The notes under the pieces are model-generated. The model was not told the DNA's origin. It made no database searches and worked only from the letters and a program-made list of their open reading frames with translations. 64,000 bases of DNA from UBA4416 sp964543545 (GTDB lineage: Bacteria > Bacteroidota > Bacteroidia > B-17B0 > Aurantibacillaceae): positions 496,001 to 560,000 of the forward strand of contig CAZIYT010000001.1 in the NCBI GenBank assembly GCA_964543545.1, given 5' to 3'. The position numbers and the translations under genes were made by a program. This document shows, piece by piece, positions 1 to 8,700 of the stretch. Within the stretch, counting starts at the first letter, position 1. Each line of letters opens with the position of its first letter.

Positions 1-2
1 AA

Positions 3-983
3 CAACTCCGTTATGATAGCATCAAGCCGGTTTCTATGGTGATTGATCCGCGTAAGTTGCGTAAACAGAAAAACAGGGTGACACAAAACAAAAACGCTCC
101 TAAGCTCGACAGAGCCTGCGTGTACAGTACGCTGGAAGCGATGGTGGAGGTGAATCGCCCCGACGAAGACGGCAACTGGCGTGTCTTTGCTTCCTCGCAA
201 AAGATCGCCTGGAAAACGGGAACCAGCTTCGGTTTCCGCGATGCCTGGGCCATTGGTGTCACACCCGATTACGTAGTAGCCGTATGGATCGGGAATGCGG
301 ATGGCGAGGGCAGACCGGGCCTGACCGGTATCAAAGCGGCCGCTCCAGTCCTGTTTGATGTGTTTGCGCAATTACCGCATTCCGCACAGTGGTTCCGGGT
401 GCCGAAAGAGGAGATGAGCAAGGCGACCCTCTGCCGGGAGAGCGGGCACCGGGCCTCGGAGCTGTGTGTGAATACCGAAACGGTGCTTGTTCCCAGCTCC
501 TGTATGAACACGACGGCCTGCCCCTATCACCAAACCGTACACCTCAGCCTGGATGGCAGGCAGCGTGTAGACAGTGAGTGCGAGGATGTGTACCACATGA
601 AGCATGTCACCTGGTTCGTGCTGCCGCCACTCATCGAGAAATACTACAAGTTCAATCACCCGGATTATAAAGTGCTGCCGAACTACAAGCCGGAGTGCCT
701 TGCCCGCATAGCCGACAAAGCCATGGTGCTGCTCTATCCCAAGCCTAATAGTAAAATTTACGTGCCTGTAGAAATAGACGGGAATATGGGCCGCACGATT
801 TTCGAAGCCACGCACCGCAGCATCAACACCACCATCTACTGGCACCTCGATGACCAGTACATCGGTGAAACCAAAGAGATCCACCAGCTGGCACTCAATC
901 CTGGCATCGGCAAGCATCAGCTGATGCTGGTAGATGAGAATGGCATTACGGTACAGATGAAATTTGAAGCCGTGGGGAAGTAA
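3..983 (+). CDS. pbpC: Penicillin-binding protein 1C, C-terminal part (5' end outside window)
   Basis: The reading frame is open from the first bases of the window, so only the C-terminal ~326 residues are present. The segment carries the third transpeptidase motif KTGTS, followed by FGFRDAWAIG and VAVWIGN, as in bifunctional class A penicillin-binding proteins of the PBP1C type. The last ~90 residues look like the beta-rich C-terminal domain typical of PBP1C. The protein would polymerise and possibly cross-link peptidoglycan at the inner membrane. The catalytic Ser (SxxK) and the glycosyltransferase domain lie upstream of the window. It ends 37 bases before the tetR start and is probably not co-regulated with it, because tetR has its own promoter. 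Confidence 0.88.
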   Translation, partial: QLRYDSIKPVSMVIDPRKLRKQKNRVTQNKNAPKLDRACVYSTLEAMVEVNRPDEDGNWRVFASSQKIAWKTGTSFGFRDAWAIGVTPDYVVAVWIGNADGEGRPGLTGIKAAAPVLFDVFAQLPHSAQWFRVPKEEMSKATLCRESGHRASELCVNTETVLVPSSCMNTTACPYHQTVHLSLDGRQRVDSECEDVYHMKHVTWFVLPPLIEKYYKFNHPDYKVLPNYKPECLARIADKAMVLLYPKPNSKIYVPVEIDGNMGRTIFEATHRSINTTIYWHLDDQYIGETKEIHQLALNPGIGKHQLMLVDENGITVQMKFEAVGK

Positions 984-984
984 A

Positions 985-1020
985 TTTGCAAAATAAGACC
1001 GATCGGTTTATATTTGTACT
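985..1020 (+). promoter_or_regulatory. tetR promoter with embedded palindromic operator
   Basis: A Bacteroidota-type promoter is visible: TTTG at 985-988, a 20-base spacer, and TATATTTG (TAnnTTTG) at 1009-1016. The ATG at 1021 follows 4 bases later, so the transcript is probably leaderless or nearly so. The palindrome ACCGATCGGT (998-1007, within AAGACCGATCGGTTTA) sits between the two promoter elements. A related palindrome lies downstream of tetR at 1634-1651, which suggests both are bound by the encoded TetR protein. Binding is inferred. Confidence 0.7.
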
Positions 1021-1617
1021 ATGCTTAGTAAATCCGATAGAACAAAATTATTCATCATCGAACGGTCAGCACCTCTTTTTAATACCAAGGGCTATGCGGC
1101 CACTTCCATGAGCGACATTTTGCGCGTCACGGGCCTCGCCAAAGGCGGGATTTACGGGAACTTCAAAAACAAGGATGAAATTGCCCTGGAGGTTTTCGAC
1201 TATTCCTTCCATAAGCTCAGGGAAGCCCTGCGTTTTAAGATCAAACAGGAAAGTACTGCCTTCGGGAAACTAAATGCCATCCTGGACTTTTACCATAACT
1301 ATTCCGAATCGCCTGTGATAGAAGGCGGTTGTGTGTTGCTTAATACGGCAACAGACGCCGATGACTCCATTCCTTTCTTAAAGGAGCGGGCCAGGCAGGG
1401 GCTTAAAGACATGCTTGCTTCTTTAAAATACATTATTGAAAAAGGCATTGAGGCTGGAGAATTTTCTAAGAAGCTCAATGCCCTGAATGAAGCGGAGCTG
1501 ATCTTTGCGACCATAGAGGGAGGCATCATGATGAGCAAGCTCAACGATAGCCCGGTGATCCTGAACAAACTGCTCGAAAACCTGAAGCTCCAGATCAAAC
1601 AGCGCTTCCTGAAATAA
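1021..1617 (+). CDS. TetR/AcrR family transcriptional regulator
   Basis: A 198-residue protein with an N-terminal TetR-type helix-turn-helix (residues ~8-55: 'LFNTKGYAATSMSDILRVTG' followed by AKGGIYGNFKNKDEI). The C-terminal ligand domain resembles the YcdC/AcuR-like group of TetR regulators. It is expected to act as a ligand-released repressor. Matching palindromes occur in its own promoter and 16 bases after its stop, just upstream of the thioesterase gene, so autoregulation and control of that neighbour are likely. The ligand cannot be read from the sequence; an acyl-CoA or lipophilic compound would fit the neighbour. Confidence 0.88.
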   Translation: MLSKSDRTKLFIIERSAPLFNTKGYAATSMSDILRVTGLAKGGIYGNFKNKDEIALEVFDYSFHKLREALRFKIKQESTAFGKLNAILDFYHNYSESPVIEGGCVLLNTATDADDSIPFLKERARQGLKDMLASLKYIIEKGIEAGEFSKKLNALNEAELIFATIEGGIMMSKLNDSPVILNKLLENLKLQIKQRFLK

Positions 1618-1633
1618 AATTTTTTATCCAAAT

Positions 1634-1651
1634 AAAGACCGATTGGTCTTT
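1634..1651 (+). promoter_or_regulatory. Second TetR-type operator, upstream of thioesterase gene
   Basis: AAAGACC-GATT-GGTCTTT is an inverted repeat with perfect 7-base arms. It shares the core AAGACCGATyGGT with the operator in the tetR promoter. It lies 26 bases before the ATG of the thioesterase gene. Both the shared core and the position indicate a second binding site for the adjacent TetR regulator. Confidence 0.72.
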
Positions 1652-1676
1652 TATAAAAACCATAAACCTATAGATC

Positions 1677-2165
1677 ATGCATACCTTAGAAAAACTACCG
1701 GAAAGTACCTTGAAAATACGCTTCCCGGATTGCGATCCCTTTAACCATCTCAATAACTCAAAGTACATTGATTATATGATCAATGCGCGGGAAGACCAGC
1801 TGATGGCACACTATCACTTCGACATCTACAAACTCGCCCGGGAGAAAGGGGTGAGTTGGGTGGTGGCTCAAAACCAGATCGCCTACCTGGCGCCCGCTGT
1901 ATTGATGGAGACCGTGAGCATCCAAACCCGGTTGCTCTCTTATGAAGATAAAAGCCTGGTGTTTGAGGCCCTGATGTGGAATGAGAATAAAACCAGCGTA
2001 AAAGCCATCCTCTGGTCGAAATTAGCGCATTTTAATTTCAGCACGAATAAAAGTGAGGTACATGCAAGCGACCTGACGGATCTTTTCAAACAGATCGTCA
2101 ATCCTGTGAGCGGTGTTTCTACCTTTGAGGAAAGGTTGAAGGAATTAAAGGGGATGAAGGTATAG
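1677..2165 (+). CDS. Acyl-CoA thioesterase, 4HBT hotdog family
   Basis: A 162-residue single-domain protein. The N-terminal 'IRFPDCDPFNHLNNSKYIDY' is the classic 4-hydroxybenzoyl-CoA thioesterase pattern: Asp followed by a strand, then NHLNNxxYxxY. It would hydrolyse acyl-CoA esters in the cytoplasm; the natural substrate is unknown. It is preceded by a TetR-type operator (1634-1651), and the regulator gene lies immediately upstream in the same direction, so the pair looks like a small regulon. The length is normal for the family. The next gene is convergent. Confidence 0.85.
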   Translation: MHTLEKLPESTLKIRFPDCDPFNHLNNSKYIDYMINAREDQLMAHYHFDIYKLAREKGVSWVVAQNQIAYLAPAVLMETVSIQTRLLSYEDKSLVFEALMWNENKTSVKAILWSKLAHFNFSTNKSEVHASDLTDLFKQIVNPVSGVSTFEERLKELKGMKV

Positions 2166-2199
2166 CAGTCAGAAGATAAACAATCCCTCAAGGAAAGAT

Positions 2200-2228
2200 G
2201 AGATTGCTTCGCTACGCTCGCAATGACG
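2200..2228. repeat. Dispersed repeat between convergent genes
   Basis: The segment GAGATTGCTTCGCTACGCTCGCAATGACG lies between the thioesterase and reverse transcriptase stops. The same wording recurs in degenerate form near 22853-22882 and 44008-44040. This is a common short dispersed intergenic repeat of bacterial genomes; no coding role is apparent. Confidence 0.5.
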
Positions 2229-2239
2229 GGTAGACATTC

Positions 2240-3772
2240 CTACCAAAACTTCCACCACTGTTTCTTTCCGGAATCGTCGGAAGGATTATGGTCGCCGGGA
2301 CGGCCAGGGATATTAGGATCGAGGGCCTGTGTTTTCGGAGCAGCCTGTGTTTTGGCTTTGGGCTTGAACACAATCTGGTGCTTGAAGTTATTTGCCGTTA
2401 AGATCTTATTCACGCGTTCGGTATAGAGCTTTCCTTTGGCAGGATCTATCTGGTTGATGAAGTTGGCGTAGCCCTTGATGGATGCTAAAAAGTTCGGTGA
2501 GTGGTTCCAGGTCTTCCCTTCGATGCCATTCTTCTCTACCTGGTAGAGCATGGCCCGGAAGTTTTTGAGCTTCTTCTTCTCAACGGATAATTTTTCGTTC
2601 ACCACAATGCCCGTTACTTCCTGCTTGCTGCCTTTGCGCAATACTTTGAATTTATCGGGATGAATGGTGAAGTTTTCCCCTTTGATGGTTTTCTTCACAA
2701 AGCCCAGGAATTTTTTAAACTCATCGGCTTTATATTCCGCACAGGAAAAGGTCAGGTCATCCGCATAGCGCGTATAATCGAAGCCATATTTTTTGGCAAG
2801 CCCTGTAAAGCGTGCATCCAGGCGCCGGCACAGCCAGTTAGTGATGGCAGGGCTGGTAGGTGCGCCTTGTGGCAAACACCTGTTCCCGCTTTTCACATAC
2901 CAGGTTTTTCCATCCAGCTGCACTTCATCCATTTCCGATTCGGTGCAGATGAGCGCAAAAATAGTCGCGATCTTTTCGTTATAACCCAAAGCCCTGAACA
3001 TGCCCTTCACCCGGGGGTAATGCACGGAAGGGAAAAAATCCTTTAAGTCGATATTAATTAAGACCTGTTTTTTGATGTGTGGTGTGGCATTGCTGGCAAT
3101 GGAGCGCCCCATGGCAAAACCATGCGCATTCTGATGAACCGGCAATTTGTTGAGGATGTTCTCCAGGATCCAGTGCTGTGCCTGTTTCAGCTTCGGCATT
3201 GGCGCGGAGATTTTCCGGAAGCCACCGGCTTTTTTCGGGATCTGGAATTGCTTGTAATGGCTGACCCTGCTCACCGTGCGGTTGAAGGATAAAAAGCGGA
3301 TGGTCTGAATGTCAGAGCTCATCAGCTTCGCTAGGTCTTCTGCCGATTCAATCAAGGGCAGGTTCTTTTCTTTTAGCTTCTCAGGTTTCCCGTCAGCTAT
3401 TTGGTTCAGCCCTTTGGAGACCTCTTCTCCTAAAAACGTAATATCGGTTTTTTTCTGCTCCTGCCAGGCTTTGGTTTTGGCTTCGGCTTTTTCTTTCCGT
3501 AATTTTTTATTCTCCGCAATCTTTTCCCGCGACTTCTGCATGCGGGCTGTGCGCATTTCCTTCAGCGCTTTTTCGCGGTTCTGGTAACGGCGTTGCTTTT
3601 CCAACAGCTCATACAACTCCTTACTCAGCCTGGCTTCCTGGGTAATCAATTGCTCAGGCAAGGTTGCCTGGCCGCCTTCCTCATTCCAGAAGCCAAACTT
3701 TTTCATCTCTTCCAGGATCACAGCATCCTTGGTAGAGTTCTTTACCCGGTCGTATATTTCTTGTCGGTTCAC
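2240..3772 (-). CDS. Retron reverse transcriptase
   Basis: A 510-residue reverse transcriptase that would make multicopy single-stranded DNA (msDNA) from the RNA encoded just upstream. Residues ~165-460 hold the RT domain: IPKKAGGFRKISAP (~178-191), the first catalytic Asp region LINIDLKDFFPSV (~238-250), LPQGAPTSPAI (~300-310), the active-site YADD (336-339), and VTG (386-388) in VTGIVVN, the retron hallmark in the region after the palm. Residues 1-120 form a highly charged, probably coiled-coil extension; most retron RTs of ~300-350 residues lack one. The start is GTG at 3772, 13 bases after the end of the a2 element; no in-frame ATG is nearby. It is the last gene of a minus-strand operon with the WGR/HEAT and SWIM genes. 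No maturase, HNH or CRISPR-associated domain is seen. Confidence 0.93.
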   Translation of the reverse strand: MNRQEIYDRVKNSTKDAVILEEMKKFGFWNEEGGQATLPEQLITQEARLSKELYELLEKQRRYQNREKALKEMRTARMQKSREKIAENKKLRKEKAEAKTKAWQEQKKTDITFLGEEVSKGLNQIADGKPEKLKEKNLPLIESAEDLAKLMSSDIQTIRFLSFNRTVSRVSHYKQFQIPKKAGGFRKISAPMPKLKQAQHWILENILNKLPVHQNAHGFAMGRSIASNATPHIKKQVLINIDLKDFFPSVHYPRVKGMFRALGYNEKIATIFALICTESEMDEVQLDGKTWYVKSGNRCLPQGAPTSPAITNWLCRRLDARFTGLAKKYGFDYTRYADDLTFSCAEYKADEFKKFLGFVKKTIKGENFTIHPDKFKVLRKGSKQEVTGIVVNEKLSVEKKKLKNFRAMLYQVEKNGIEGKTWNHSPNFLASIKGYANFINQIDPAKGKLYTERVNKILTANNFKHQIVFKPKAKTQAAPKTQALDPNIPGRPGDHNPSDDSGKKQWWKFW

Positions 3773-3785
3773 CTTAATTAAAAAA

Positions 3786-4001
3786 GGAGGAAACAGTTGT
3801 CTTCGTACTACTTGAGGACCGGATTGGTCAACTCAAGCAATACGCGTATGCTATTGTATTTCACTTCCGCGAAGTCATCCCGGAAATGCAATAGCATACG
3901 CAGTATTGCAAAGTAAAGAACAGGCCGGTGATGCGTTACCGGGCTGTTGGCATGGATAGCGATACACTATCCGGGTTGCAAGATATTTAACTGTTTCCTC
4001 C
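3786..4001 (-). ncRNA. Retron non-coding RNA (msr-msd) with a1/a2 repeats
   Basis: Between the SWIM and RT genes lies a structured RNA template. Ends: the 13-base inverted pair GGAGGAAACAGTT (a1, plus-strand 3989-4001) and AACTGTTTCCTCC (a2, 3786-3798) are perfectly complementary. In transcript order, after a1 come two msr hairpins: GGATAG/CTATCC with a 7-base loop, then AACAG-C-CCGGT/ACCGG-C-CTGTT with an 8-9 base loop (plus-strand 3921-3950). Then follow the msd hairpins (3811-3909) and a2, 13 bases before the RT start. This a1-msr-msd-a2-RT order is that of known retrons. The priming guanosine should lie just after a1, perhaps in TTGC; this is not certain. A transcript start within or after the SWIM gene was not identified, so expression from the operon promoter is likely. 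Confidence 0.9.
3811..3909 (-). other. Retron msd hairpins (template of msDNA)
   Basis: The outer arms GCAATAC/GTATTGC (plus-strand 3903-3909 and 3837-3843) continue, after a one-base bulge, into a perfect 13-bp stem GCGTATGCTATTG (3889-3901 with 3844-3856), then ATTTC/GAAAT, topped by a small ACTTC-GCG-GAAGT hairpin. The total is about 25 paired positions over 73 bases. On the a2 side a second hairpin, CTTGAG..GACC/GGTC..CTCAAG (3811-3837), follows directly. Reverse transcription would start near a2 and copy this region. Whether the smaller hairpin is part of the DNA is not known. Confidence 0.85.
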
Positions 4002-4071
4002 AATGTGTTATGTAATGATACTAAAAATATGATAATGTTTTTACTGTATCGTTATTTTCTTTTCGTTGTCT

Positions 4072-5745
4072 TTAAAAAATAGTCAAAAGCTTTTTAATCG
4101 TTGATTCCTTTTCTGCTTTGCTTTGCAGGTTCAGGGCGATGATGTGCTCACAAGGTCCTTTATACATCTTGTTCTGCTGGTAATAGTAGCAGCTGCATTG
4201 CGCGCCGATCACCGTTTCGTCGCGGTTGAATATGATCTCTGCATTCTGATCTTTTCCTTTGTCCTTCACCGTTCCTTTCACGATGCGGTTGCCGTTCTCT
4301 TCGTCCTTTCTTTCCGTGATCTTCACCGCGCCGGTATCCGAGAAGAGGCGGGCATTCTCTTCCCGTTCGTTCATGAACCTCAGCTTGCTGCCGTCAATCG
4401 GGTCGCGGCTCAGCTCGCGGATGCGGTATACTTTTTTGTTGATGTCGTACATGGCCCTGCCCGATTGGGCAAAGATCATGAAGGCACTCATCACCGTTTT
4501 GTTGTCCATCTTCAATTCGTTCGACAGGCCGTCGATGGAATTGTACCAGGTGTTTCGCAGCGTGGAATACACAGTCTGCATGGTCATCGGATCTACTTCT
4601 TTTCTCGGGGCCAGCAGGTCGAAATTGCCCTGCCCAGACCAGTCGTTATTGGTCCATCCCGAAAGACCCAGCGTAAAGCTCATGTCGCCCATGTCTGCCA
4701 GGAAAAAAGACGGAAGACCGGTTCCCATAAAAATAGCGGTGAATTTTTTCGTCACCGGGATCAGGCGCTCCAATAGGAGCAACCGCCTTCTTCCCCACAT
4801 GCGTACTTCAAAGTCGTTGGTGCCGTTGTAAACAGAGCGCGGGCATTCCAGAACAAAATTCCAGGGCTCAAACACAATTTTCATCGGTTGCCCCGGTTTA
4901 AAGATCCAGCGCAGCGAGCGCGGTCCTTCCTTTTCTTTTTTGCGTTTCAGGTGAAAGCAGATGTTATACACATCCATCGGGTGAAGCTCGATCTCCACGC
5001 CGCCCAGCATCATTGCCGAGTTTACCTGCAGCAGGCCACGCACCCAGCTTTCCGGCACATCGATCTTGGTTTCCTTGAAGCTCTCCTGCTGTTCGGTAGA
5101 CACTTCAAAACCCGAGGGATCGATCTCGAACTTCGTTTCCTTGTAATCACGGATCTTCTGGAACTCTTCATACAAAGCCGATGAGTAATCGATGTTCGTC
5201 GTCCCGCATTTAAACTCATTGATCTTCGTGAACACCTCATAGCTACAGCTCAGGCGGCCATAGGAGGATTCGTCCTTGCTGAAACACTCAAAGAAGAGTT
5301 CATCGGGATGCACGGTAATAATAGGGTCCAGCACGATCCACATGTCGCGGTCGGTCTGGTAAATATGATCGAAATATTTTCGCTTGGCCTTATTGAAAGG
5401 TCCTAAGATCTTTTCTTTTTCCTGGCGTACATCCGAGAGTTCCTTACGGATCACGTCGATGCGCTCTTCCACGCCCTGCACGGATTTCAGGAACTCTGCC
5501 AGCCAGATGGATTCCTGCTCGGCGGCCCAGGCCTTGTAATCGGTTTTGTCTTTGGGCTTAAAGCGGTAATCGGACACCACAATATCGTGCAAGGCAGAAA
5601 TGGCCTCACGAAAGGGAATGTGCTTATTGAGGCTGCCGCTGAAAAAAGTCGGGTCACGTGTCACATCCGGCGAGAAGTTCATCGTCGTGGAAGTGGCATT
5701 ATTGCTCACGCTCGTATCTCCTTTGAATTTATAATTGAACAGCAT
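4072..5745 (-). CDS. SWIM zinc-finger protein of the retron operon
   Basis: A 557-residue protein. Near the C-terminus (about C517, C519, C532, H534) is a SWIM zinc finger, CxC-x12-CxH, within AQCSCYYYQQ...GPCEHIIAL. The preceding ~500 residues are unassigned, with a predicted coiled coil around residues 85-120 (EERIDVIRKELSDVRQEKEK). SWIM fingers bind nucleic acid or protein. The gene overlaps the end of the WGR/HEAT gene by 17 bases, which implies translational coupling, and is followed after ~70 bases by the retron RNA. In the retron classification I recall, type XIII pairs the RT with a SWIM protein and an armadillo/HEAT protein; this gene is the former. It probably acts with the WGR protein as the effector or sensor. 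Confidence 0.85.
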   Translation of the reverse strand: MLFNYKFKGDTSVSNNATSTTMNFSPDVTRDPTFFSGSLNKHIPFREAISALHDIVVSDYRFKPKDKTDYKAWAAEQESIWLAEFLKSVQGVEERIDVIRKELSDVRQEKEKILGPFNKAKRKYFDHIYQTDRDMWIVLDPIITVHPDELFFECFSKDESSYGRLSCSYEVFTKINEFKCGTTNIDYSSALYEEFQKIRDYKETKFEIDPSGFEVSTEQQESFKETKIDVPESWVRGLLQVNSAMMLGGVEIELHPMDVYNICFHLKRKKEKEGPRSLRWIFKPGQPMKIVFEPWNFVLECPRSVYNGTNDFEVRMWGRRRLLLLERLIPVTKKFTAIFMGTGLPSFFLADMGDMSFTLGLSGWTNNDWSGQGNFDLLAPRKEVDPMTMQTVYSTLRNTWYNSIDGLSNELKMDNKTVMSAFMIFAQSGRAMYDINKKVYRIRELSRDPIDGSKLRFMNEREENARLFSDTGAVKITERKDEENGNRIVKGTVKDKGKDQNAEIIFNRDETVIGAQCSCYYYQQNKMYKGPCEHIIALNLQSKAEKESTIKKLLTIF

Positions 5746-8700
5746 GATCGTTTCGTTTGGATTTATAGACTTCCGTTTCTTTGACGCCTAATACAAGGTT
5801 CACAGACGGGAAGGCTTTCGAGATCTCCAGCATGGCTTTGATGTAAAGCGCCCTGTCCTGGATGCTGGCTGTGGCCGACATTCGGTTGAAGATGGCAGAG
5901 ATCAGCACCGCATTTTGTTCGCCGGCCAAAGCCTCTGTATGTAAAAGCTGGATGGCGCGCAGCTTGGCGGTGCGCCCCCTGTTTACCTGCGACAGAAGCG
6001 TGATGAGGAAGCCTCCCAGCTTTTGCAGCATGTCGTAATTGTTTTTGGCGTACTGATCGAGGAAGCCCGAAGCGAAGAGCTGCATGCGGCTGTCGGGATG
6101 CTGGCTTAATTTCAATAAGTAATCGAAGCCATTGTCTTTCTCGAACCAGCGCGTGATCATCTCCCGGCCATAAGCCTGTACATCGCTTTTATTACTGTCG
6201 CAAAGCGCAACGAATAACTCCGGCTGCCAGTCCTGCTCGTTAAAATTGGTCCTGAAAAAGTCGAAGGCAAATTTCCGCACATCTTCCCACAGGCTGTCTG
6301 CCAGCATGATGCTGTCTTTCTTTTCCTGCTTCATGCGGTCAATGTGCCCGCTGTAATACTGCATCACATAGTTCCGTGTTTTCAGCAAATTGGCATTGGC
6401 CAGCTTATTCAGATCCTTAATGGAGATCTCTTCCTGTTTGGTATTCTTTTCGAGCAAGAGGTAGCCCAGCTCCTGCGAAGCCAGGTAGCGCGAGGTACAC
6501 AGCGACAGGGTGAGCTTAGGCTCTATCCGGTCGAGGTAGTTATGCAATTTGGTGCTGATGAGCTGCAGGATATCCTCGTGCAGGCCATCGTGTTTCTCTT
6601 TCACGGTGAGTACCGGGATGAATAAGTTCACCAGGCCGTAACCCGAAGACGGATCTGCCGCCAGCAATTTATCCATGAGCCGTTGCGCCGATTGCCTCAG
6701 GTCGGCCACAGGTGACAGGCACAGGCTGAGCACAAGGCTCTGCTTTTCGAGGATCGCGGTCGCATCGAGCTGACCAAGCAGGTCGATGGCCGCATTCCGC
6801 GCCATCGTATTCTCCGATTGTAATAAGGTAAAGATAATAGTATCCGGAACCTGCTCCGGATCGAGCTTACGAAGCACGAGTAATTTTCCGGCCATGCCCT
6901 GGATCGCAGGATCTACGTGCATCAACAGGTCGAAGATGATCTTCGGGTTGAGCGATGCCGTCAATTCCTTGAAACAGGCCTCGATGATGTTCCCGATCAG
7001 GGTGACCTGTTCGGGCTTGCCGGACAGCACATGCGCGTTGATGGCTTCGAGCAGGTTTTTGAAAACCGTTTGCTGCGTTTCCGCCTGTGGCTTGTGCTGT
7101 AAGAGGAAAGCCTGCAGCCATTGCTGGGAGGCAAAATTAGCGGAGAGCAGGATGCCTGTGATCAGGTCGGCATCATTGGCATAGCGTGCCGGCTCTTTCT
7201 CAATAAATTGTTGCGCATAGGTCCTGGCTTCATCGAGCAGGCTCAGCAATAAGGCGCTGATGATCATCGCACCCGGCGCTTTGCCGCTATAGATCTCTTT
7301 CACAAGCCCGAAGCCCAATTGCTGTACCCTGATGGAGCGGCTCCTGATAAAGGCAAATAAATGCTCTTCGGTAATCTGCTCTTTAAAAGCGGCGTTGTTC
7401 TGAAACACGAAGAGGGCAAAATCCGTTACGCGTTCACAACGGCTCTGCGTGAGCAGGCGAATGATGTCTCCAGGCGCTTTATTCCACAAAGCGGCGAAGG
7501 CTTCTTCGCGCAAAGGCTCGAAAGGCTTGCCCGGCTCATAGGGCGGAACGCATTCCCAACGCCCTTGCTTCTTCTTTACCGTATAACGCGGGCTATTGGC
7601 ATACAGGATATAGTACAAGGCGCCATAGCCGGAATAGGTATCATACCAGGTTATTTTGGTAGTGACGTTATAATTCCGTGTCGCGCTGTCGTAGTCGTAA
7701 AAGGTATTAGAGGTTTTTTCTACTTTCGGGCTGTCGAGCTCATCGTCGAAGCCAAGCAGGATCTCGGTAGCATAGCTTGTATAACGTTCGGACTGATCGC
7801 TTCCCAGCTTGCGCAGGGTGCGCAGAATGCGGCGCGAAAAGTATTCCTTGGTCTTTTTGGAAAAGGCAAGCGTACTGTTTTCTTTTTTAAGCTCTTCCGA
7901 GGCGCTCACCCATTTGCGGTCAATGTATAAATGCGAGGACGTAAAATTGGAAGGTGCTTTCTCAATGACTTTGGAAAGAATGCCATACACGACCGTATCA
8001 TGGAGCATTTCGCTGATCTTGAAGATCTGGCGCACGTATTTGAAATGGCCGGGCTTCACCGGTACCTGCCTGAGCGCCGGGAGCAGAGCGGTTCGCATCA
8101 GCTCGTCTTTGGTGGAAAGCAGGTAAAAAGGAATGAGCAGCTCTCCCGCTCCTCCTTTGCTGCATAGCTCGAGGGCATACGCCTTTAAAAAGGCTTCGGC
8201 TTTTCCGATGGCCTGCCGGAGCTCTTCGGAAATGAGCGCGTTCCCGGAGGAGGAAAGCTTTGACAGTTTGATAAAGAAAGCATTGGCATCATTCTCTCCA
8301 TCGATGGAGAGGTTCCGGCCCATCGCCGTAACGCTGCTCAGGTTGGATTCGTGAGTTGCCCTGAAGCTTTCCGGGAAAGCCTGCCCTAATTTTTTCAATT
8401 CGGCAGCACGGGTCAGCTCATCGCTGATATTCAGTAAAGCGGCTTTTGCCAGGTTAAGGATATAGGCCGGATGTTTTTCCTGGAGCACCTCGTTCAGAAA
8501 AAGAACGGCCGCTGCGTCGCCGATGCGACTCAGGGCCCAGATGCAGGAATACAGCTGCAAGTGATCTTTTTTATCGGCCAGCTTCAGGATCTGAGGTACT
8601 GCTTCCGGAATGGCCAGCTCGCCTGCTCTCCAGATGATCCGCGATACCGGCCAGCTTTCATGCTCATCGTCGTTGAGCGCTGCCTTCAGTAATTTGACAA

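Noticed and set aside
372..917. Long minus-strand frame opposite pbpC, and similar antisense frames across the window (for example 4123-4776, 44299-45042, 48410-49354)
   Set aside because: They mirror real genes on the other strand, have no domain and no initiation signals.
3837..3909. Inverted repeat as terminal repeat of a transposon
   Set aside because: The arms face each other over a 13-21 base loop, with no transposase or target duplication; its location between a1 and a2 explains it as msd.
2240..4001. Group II intron or diversity-generating retroelement RT
   Set aside because: No maturase or HNH domain, no intron RNA domains, no template/variable repeat; the VTG motif and a1/a2-bounded RNA favour a retron.
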